From Camellia lanceoleosa (Eukaryota; Streptophyta; Magnoliopsida; Ericales; Theaceae): a stretch of DNA of 64,000 bases. The DNA is taken from the NCBI GenBank assembly GCA_025200525.1, contig CM045768.1, positions 53,817,177-53,881,176 on the forward strand, written 5' to 3'. The position numbers were made by a program, and so were the translations under genes. Every line of letters starts with the position of its first letter. Position 1 is the first letter of the stretch. Below are positions 59,595 through 64,000 of this stretch, one piece after another. A model generated the notes under the pieces. The model did not search any database. It was not told where the DNA came from and was given only the letters and a program-made list of their open reading frames with translations.

Positions 59595-60769
59595 AAAGTT
59601 ATGTCAGGATTGCAAATGATTTATTATTTTTTATCACATCTCTTATATGAGTGTGAGACTCGTACACTTGAATTTGTGTGAGTCTCACATAGATTTGATA
59701 AATTATTTAGAATTCATAACAATTTTCATACACTAATCTTCTCAACTTTTGAAAAACGTGTAACGAATTTAACATAGTTGTATTAAATTTTTTTATTAAT
59801 ATAATATGTAATCCTCTCTTGTTCATTATACAAATCTAACATATGTAATCCTCTCTTGTAAAAAATTAACATAATTACACTTTTCAAATCCAGTTGGTTA
59901 ATGTTTAGATAAGATATGAAAAATAAAATAACTTGAAATATTTCAATTAATTATTACATCATTAAGTTTGAAAAGTACTAGAATAATAAAAAATGATTGG
60001 CCATTGAATTTGAGCTCGCTGAATTGTCCAAATTACGTAATCAGGACAATTGGTCTAACAACTTTTCGAACGATCTCCCGAATGACTTGCATCATCATTG
60101 TCAACCACAGTTATCACCCTCATCAATCGGCATGTCAACCAATATCTTTCCAGATGATCGATGTGTCAACCGACATGCACAAATTTAAATAATTCGAGCA
60201 AGCCCAAATTCATTAGATGTGTGTTTGTTTTACTGTAGAATAATGATGCCCTATATATATTTTATTTATTTTTGAGCACTATCTACATTAGTTTCAATTA
60301 TTTTAGATTAACTTTCTTAGTAAGTTTTTAGTAAATTTTTAATTTTTTTTTGATAAATTACTAAAAAATTAATGTATTTGAAAAGTTAGAAAGAAAAAAA
60401 AAAGTAGTCACGTTTTTTTTAGTGAGTAAATTAATATTATACTTTATTTTTTTAATTAATAATAAATAAGATTTTTAACTTTTTAAAAATTTTGATTATT
60501 TTAATAGATCCCAAACAGGACTCGGCCTTATGAGGGGAAAAAAACAAAAAAAACTGACATATTAAAATTATAAAATTTATTATATATATATATTTTTTCA
60601 ATTGTTAATAAAAATCAGTGTAATGCATCTAAATAATTTCGCTACGTAGCTATTCGAGCCGTAGACCGGCTTGGCTTGACAATCAGGAAAAGGATTCAGT
60701 GGTACGCATTTTTCATAACGGCTCGGTTTCCCTTTAATTCGTGGTCAGATTGGAAGATATTATTAGGTC

Positions 60770-61066
60770 TATGAACGTCCATTATAGGTCTCGTTTTGAT
60801 AATTTAAACCGTTCAATGTGTAAAAATCGTCGAATACTATAAGTATGTAAAAAAATTACATTAATCGGATATCGATAACTATTTCATACAATCAGATTTC
60901 TGTCAATTGTATATTTTTTTACTATTTAATTTTTTATGCAAAATTGATTTAATCACGTAATTATCGATATCTAATCAATGTGATGTTTTATAAAAATGTA
61001 TAGTACTTAACGAGCTCTATACATTCAACGATTCAGATTATCAAAACGAAATCCATGATAAGCCCA
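60770..61066. repeat. Foldback MITE, family A copy 3
   Basis: The left arm has GGTCTCGTTTTGATAATTTA and CGTTCAATGTG; the right arm is its complement (ATTCAACGATTCAGATTATC, AAAACGAAATCCATGATAAGCCC). The middle has ATCGGATATCGATAACT and the mirrored AATTATCGATATCTAATC. It is the best preserved of the three copies. Confidence 0.8.
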
Positions 61067-61426
61067 ACAAGCCTAACAATTCGATCACAAACTAACAAGA
61101 AATCATCCTCTTCTGATAAAGTTTTGTTTGGTAATGCTCTTTGCGTACTTGTTATATTCTACTTTTTGTACTATCAATATTTTGATTTTTTTATTTGTAA
61201 AAAATATAAGAAGAAGTAATATTTATATGATCAACATTGCTAAATTATACTGTCAATTATTAGATTCAACTTTAATTAATTATTTTAACAATTCTTTCTT
61301 ACGTGTGCATCTCATGAAAAAATGCAAGGATGACAATCCAACCATCAAGTCACAAAACAATCAAATCATTGTTCCAAAGAGGAAAAAAAAAGTTAAAAAA
61401 AAAAAGGTTTTGAGATGAAGAAAAGT

Positions 61427-61806
61427 CAAAACCCTGCAAACCAAGAGTTTTTTTTTAAAAATATTTCAAAAAAAAAAAATTAATTAGAGAATTGACTTAC
61501 TTTTTAAATTATTTAAGAGATTAACTTATTTTTTAAAATGCGATTTTGAAATTGAAATTGTATCTTGAATATGTAATTTTACCTTAAAATTACAAGTTAA
61601 AAATGATGACGTGAAATCGCATGTTGAATATGTGATTTCAAGATGAAATTACATGTTAAAAATACAATTTCAATTTTAAAATTATATTTTCAAAATGTGA
61701 TTTTAAAAATAAATTAATTTTTTAACTAATTTAGAAAACAGGTCAATTCACTAAATAGTTTTTTTTTTTTTTTTTTGAATTATTTGAAAAAAAAACTCTG
61801 CAAACC
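61427..61806. repeat. Foldback element with repeated ATTTTGAAATTGAAATTG words
   Basis: The outer arms AACCCTGCAAACC..GAGTTTTTTTTT and AAAAAAAAACTCTGCAAACCC bracket a series of ATGCGATTTTGAAATTG, GAAATCGCATGTTGAATATGTGATTTCAAG and ACAATTTCAATTTTAAAATTATATTTT words. These can fold on one another. No ORF is present. Confidence 0.55.
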
Positions 61807-62271
61807 CAAACCACCCCCCTCGGCGGGCGGGGCGTCACAATTAATCCCTTTTTCGTGATTTCGGAAATCTGGAAACCAAACATGCCCATTGTTGGGCAAA
61901 TCTAATAATGAAAAGCTAAAATAGATTTTTTAATATAATAAGATAAAATATTATATCTAAATTATAATTATTTTATTTTTCTTTTTATAAAAGTTAAAAA
62001 AGTAAAAAAAAAATCAATTAGAAATGAGACTTTTTAAAATAGCCAAAAAATCAACCTATATTCTAAACAAAGGCTAAGGTGTTTTTTTACGAAGAGATTA
62101 AAAGTAATTTTTTGATTTTTAATTTTTTTAAATCATATCATTTCTTTATTTTATTTAAAAAAAAAAATTAACTTTTAACTTATTTCCTAAAACAACTCAT
62201 ATTTATCACAACCAATACAAATATGGGTAAAACACCAATAAATCCTAACTTTTAAAATTACTAGCGTATGC

Positions 62272-62289
62272 CCGTGCCTGAAGGCACGG
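62272..62289 (-). terminator. Helitron 3' subterminal hairpin
   Basis: CCGTGCC and GGCACGG form a perfect 7-bp stem with a 4-base loop, seven bases from the terminal CTAG (62261-62264). In Helitrons this hairpin ends rolling-circle replication. Confidence 0.75.
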
Positions 62290-62566
62290 TGTAAATAATG
62301 TTAACATTAGAATACAATTGTAATCCTAATGCTATTTATATTTATTTTTTAATTTGATAAATTCACAAATTTATTATAAAATTTTGTAATTCTTACAAAA
62401 CTCCTCACGAAACACACAATATTCAACAACAATTGTCATTTGGTAACGCTTCCATTTCTTATCCTCTTTTTTTTGTTTTTTGTTTTATATTTCAAATTCA
62501 CGATATTTAACTGTTAAGTAACACAATCAGCTAGAGTATTAAGATGGTAAATAGTATAACAATCTA

Positions 62567-63310
<744 letters not shown>

Positions 63311-63824
63311 CTGCAATTTTTTTGTAAAAGGAAAAATTTTAAGCCAAGCAATGTACTAATTTCAGTCATTTTTCTCTTCATCTTTGTTTCTTGTCATCAC
63401 AAATCCCTCCCTCAAATTATTGATGCCCCTCAATGTCCAAAGCATAAATAACTGTTCAATATGGAATGGAAACAATAGCATAAACAACCAGTCAGGATGT
63501 ACTGCTCTGGAAATTAAAACCCAGAAATGAGAAAAAAAAATAAATTATTAGTTTGATTTATTTGTTAATACAATCAGTGTTCAAAAAATTTCTATGTATG
63601 TGTTTAAAAAAAACAAAATCAATGTTCTTCATTTTGTGTGTTTAAAAACTGTGTTCTTAAATTTTTGGTGTGTGTTTTAAAAATTCAGTGTTCTTCAATA
63701 ATTCAATGTTCTTAAACAGTTTGGGATTTTTTCTCATTTCACTTTTTTTTTTTTTTTTGTGTGTATAAATTCAGTATTTTAAATTCAGTATTTTCAATGG
63801 TAATACTGTACGGGAAAGAAATAC
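63311..63824. other. AT-rich stretch upstream of the GAPC fragment
   Basis: Repeated TGTTCTT/AATTCAGTGTTCTT words occur at 63570-63720. An inverted pair (CCAGAAATGAGAAAAAAAA near 63520 and TTTTTTTCTCATTTC near 63730) is present. No further GAPC exon was found. Confidence 0.4.
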
Positions 63825-64000
63825 ACCTTCTCGTATAATCCTGTTGATCAAGTCTGCGCTGCTCCGTACGACGTCGCTTTATCACCTGAAAACACAAACG
63901 TGAGCTAGCCGCCGGGTGTGTGCCGGAAACCTCTCTGATGCCTAAGTCAGTAAGCTTGACAAAGACAAAAGCTCTGTGTATTCAGGAAGCAAAGTTGTGT
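63825..64000. repeat. LTR-like sequence at the right edge
   Basis: GC-richer sequence with TTTATCACCTGAAAACACAAACGTGAGC, then GCCGGAAACCTCTCTGATGCCTAAGTCAGTAAG and TTGACAAAGACAAAAGC. This resembles plant LTRs read in reverse (compare ..CCGAAAACCCCTCTGACGGTCAAATC in the Gypsy LTR near 25880). No partner is visible. Confidence 0.35.

Larger units (their letters stand above)
58261..62260. other. AT-rich intergenic region with MITEs
   Basis: No gene is recognised. Apart from the elements listed separately, a small hairpin (GTGTGAGACTCG..TGTGTGAGTCTCACA, 59650-59690) and element ends of the CCCAAACxxG type (59290-59300, 60509-60524) are present. The ORFs at 59968-60192 and 61128-61418 lack any family signal. 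Confidence 0.45.

Overview
The window is plant nuclear DNA, most likely from an eudicot. It is AT-rich, its genes are split by introns, and (GA/CT)n tracts sit at the 5' ends of genes. Most of it is transposable-element debris. I recognise three intact-looking protein-coding genes, all split, plus one captured gene fragment. I saw no tRNA, rRNA or CRISPR array. Exon boundaries were placed by hand from reading frame, GT/AG (or GC/AG) sites and family knowledge; no alignment was run.

Layout. 1-7761: a broken Ty1/Copia element (gag-pol plus 3' LTR, + strand), preceded by the inverted 3' end of a related element. 7762-14541: intergenic, holding MITEs, a 757-bp Mutator-like TIR element with a perfect 9-bp target duplication and GC-rich interior, and an LRR relic. 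14542-22860 (- strand): an XS/XH-domain gene of the FDM/IDN2 family (RNA-directed DNA methylation), with six coding exons and introns filled with nested DNA transposons. 22861-25684: intergenic, with an inverted satellite-like array. 25771-37028: a degenerate Ty3/Gypsy element of Tat type on the - strand, carrying a second RNase H, an antisense ORF with an apparent intron, and a minisatellite of paired hairpins. It is flanked directly by an ~85-bp direct duplication.

37112-43900: AT-rich intergenic DNA with MITEs. 44280-48859 (+): a receptor-like cytoplasmic kinase (RLCK-VII, PBL19-like), four exons, with a GC-AG first intron. 49700-54316: intergenic repeats. 54317-57648 (-): an APK1/PBL-type RLCK-VII, six exons. 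57649-62260: intergenic MITEs. 62261 to the right edge: the 3' terminus of a Helitron (hairpin plus CTAG, - strand) with a broken fragment of a cytosolic GAPDH gene (GAPC) just inside it. LTR-like sequence lies at the extreme right.

The two kinases belong to the pattern-triggered immunity/growth signalling family of membrane-anchored cytoplasmic kinases and are transcribed toward each other. The FDM/IDN2-type protein would act in the small-RNA pathway that silences the kinds of elements crowding this window. The genes do not otherwise form a functional cluster.
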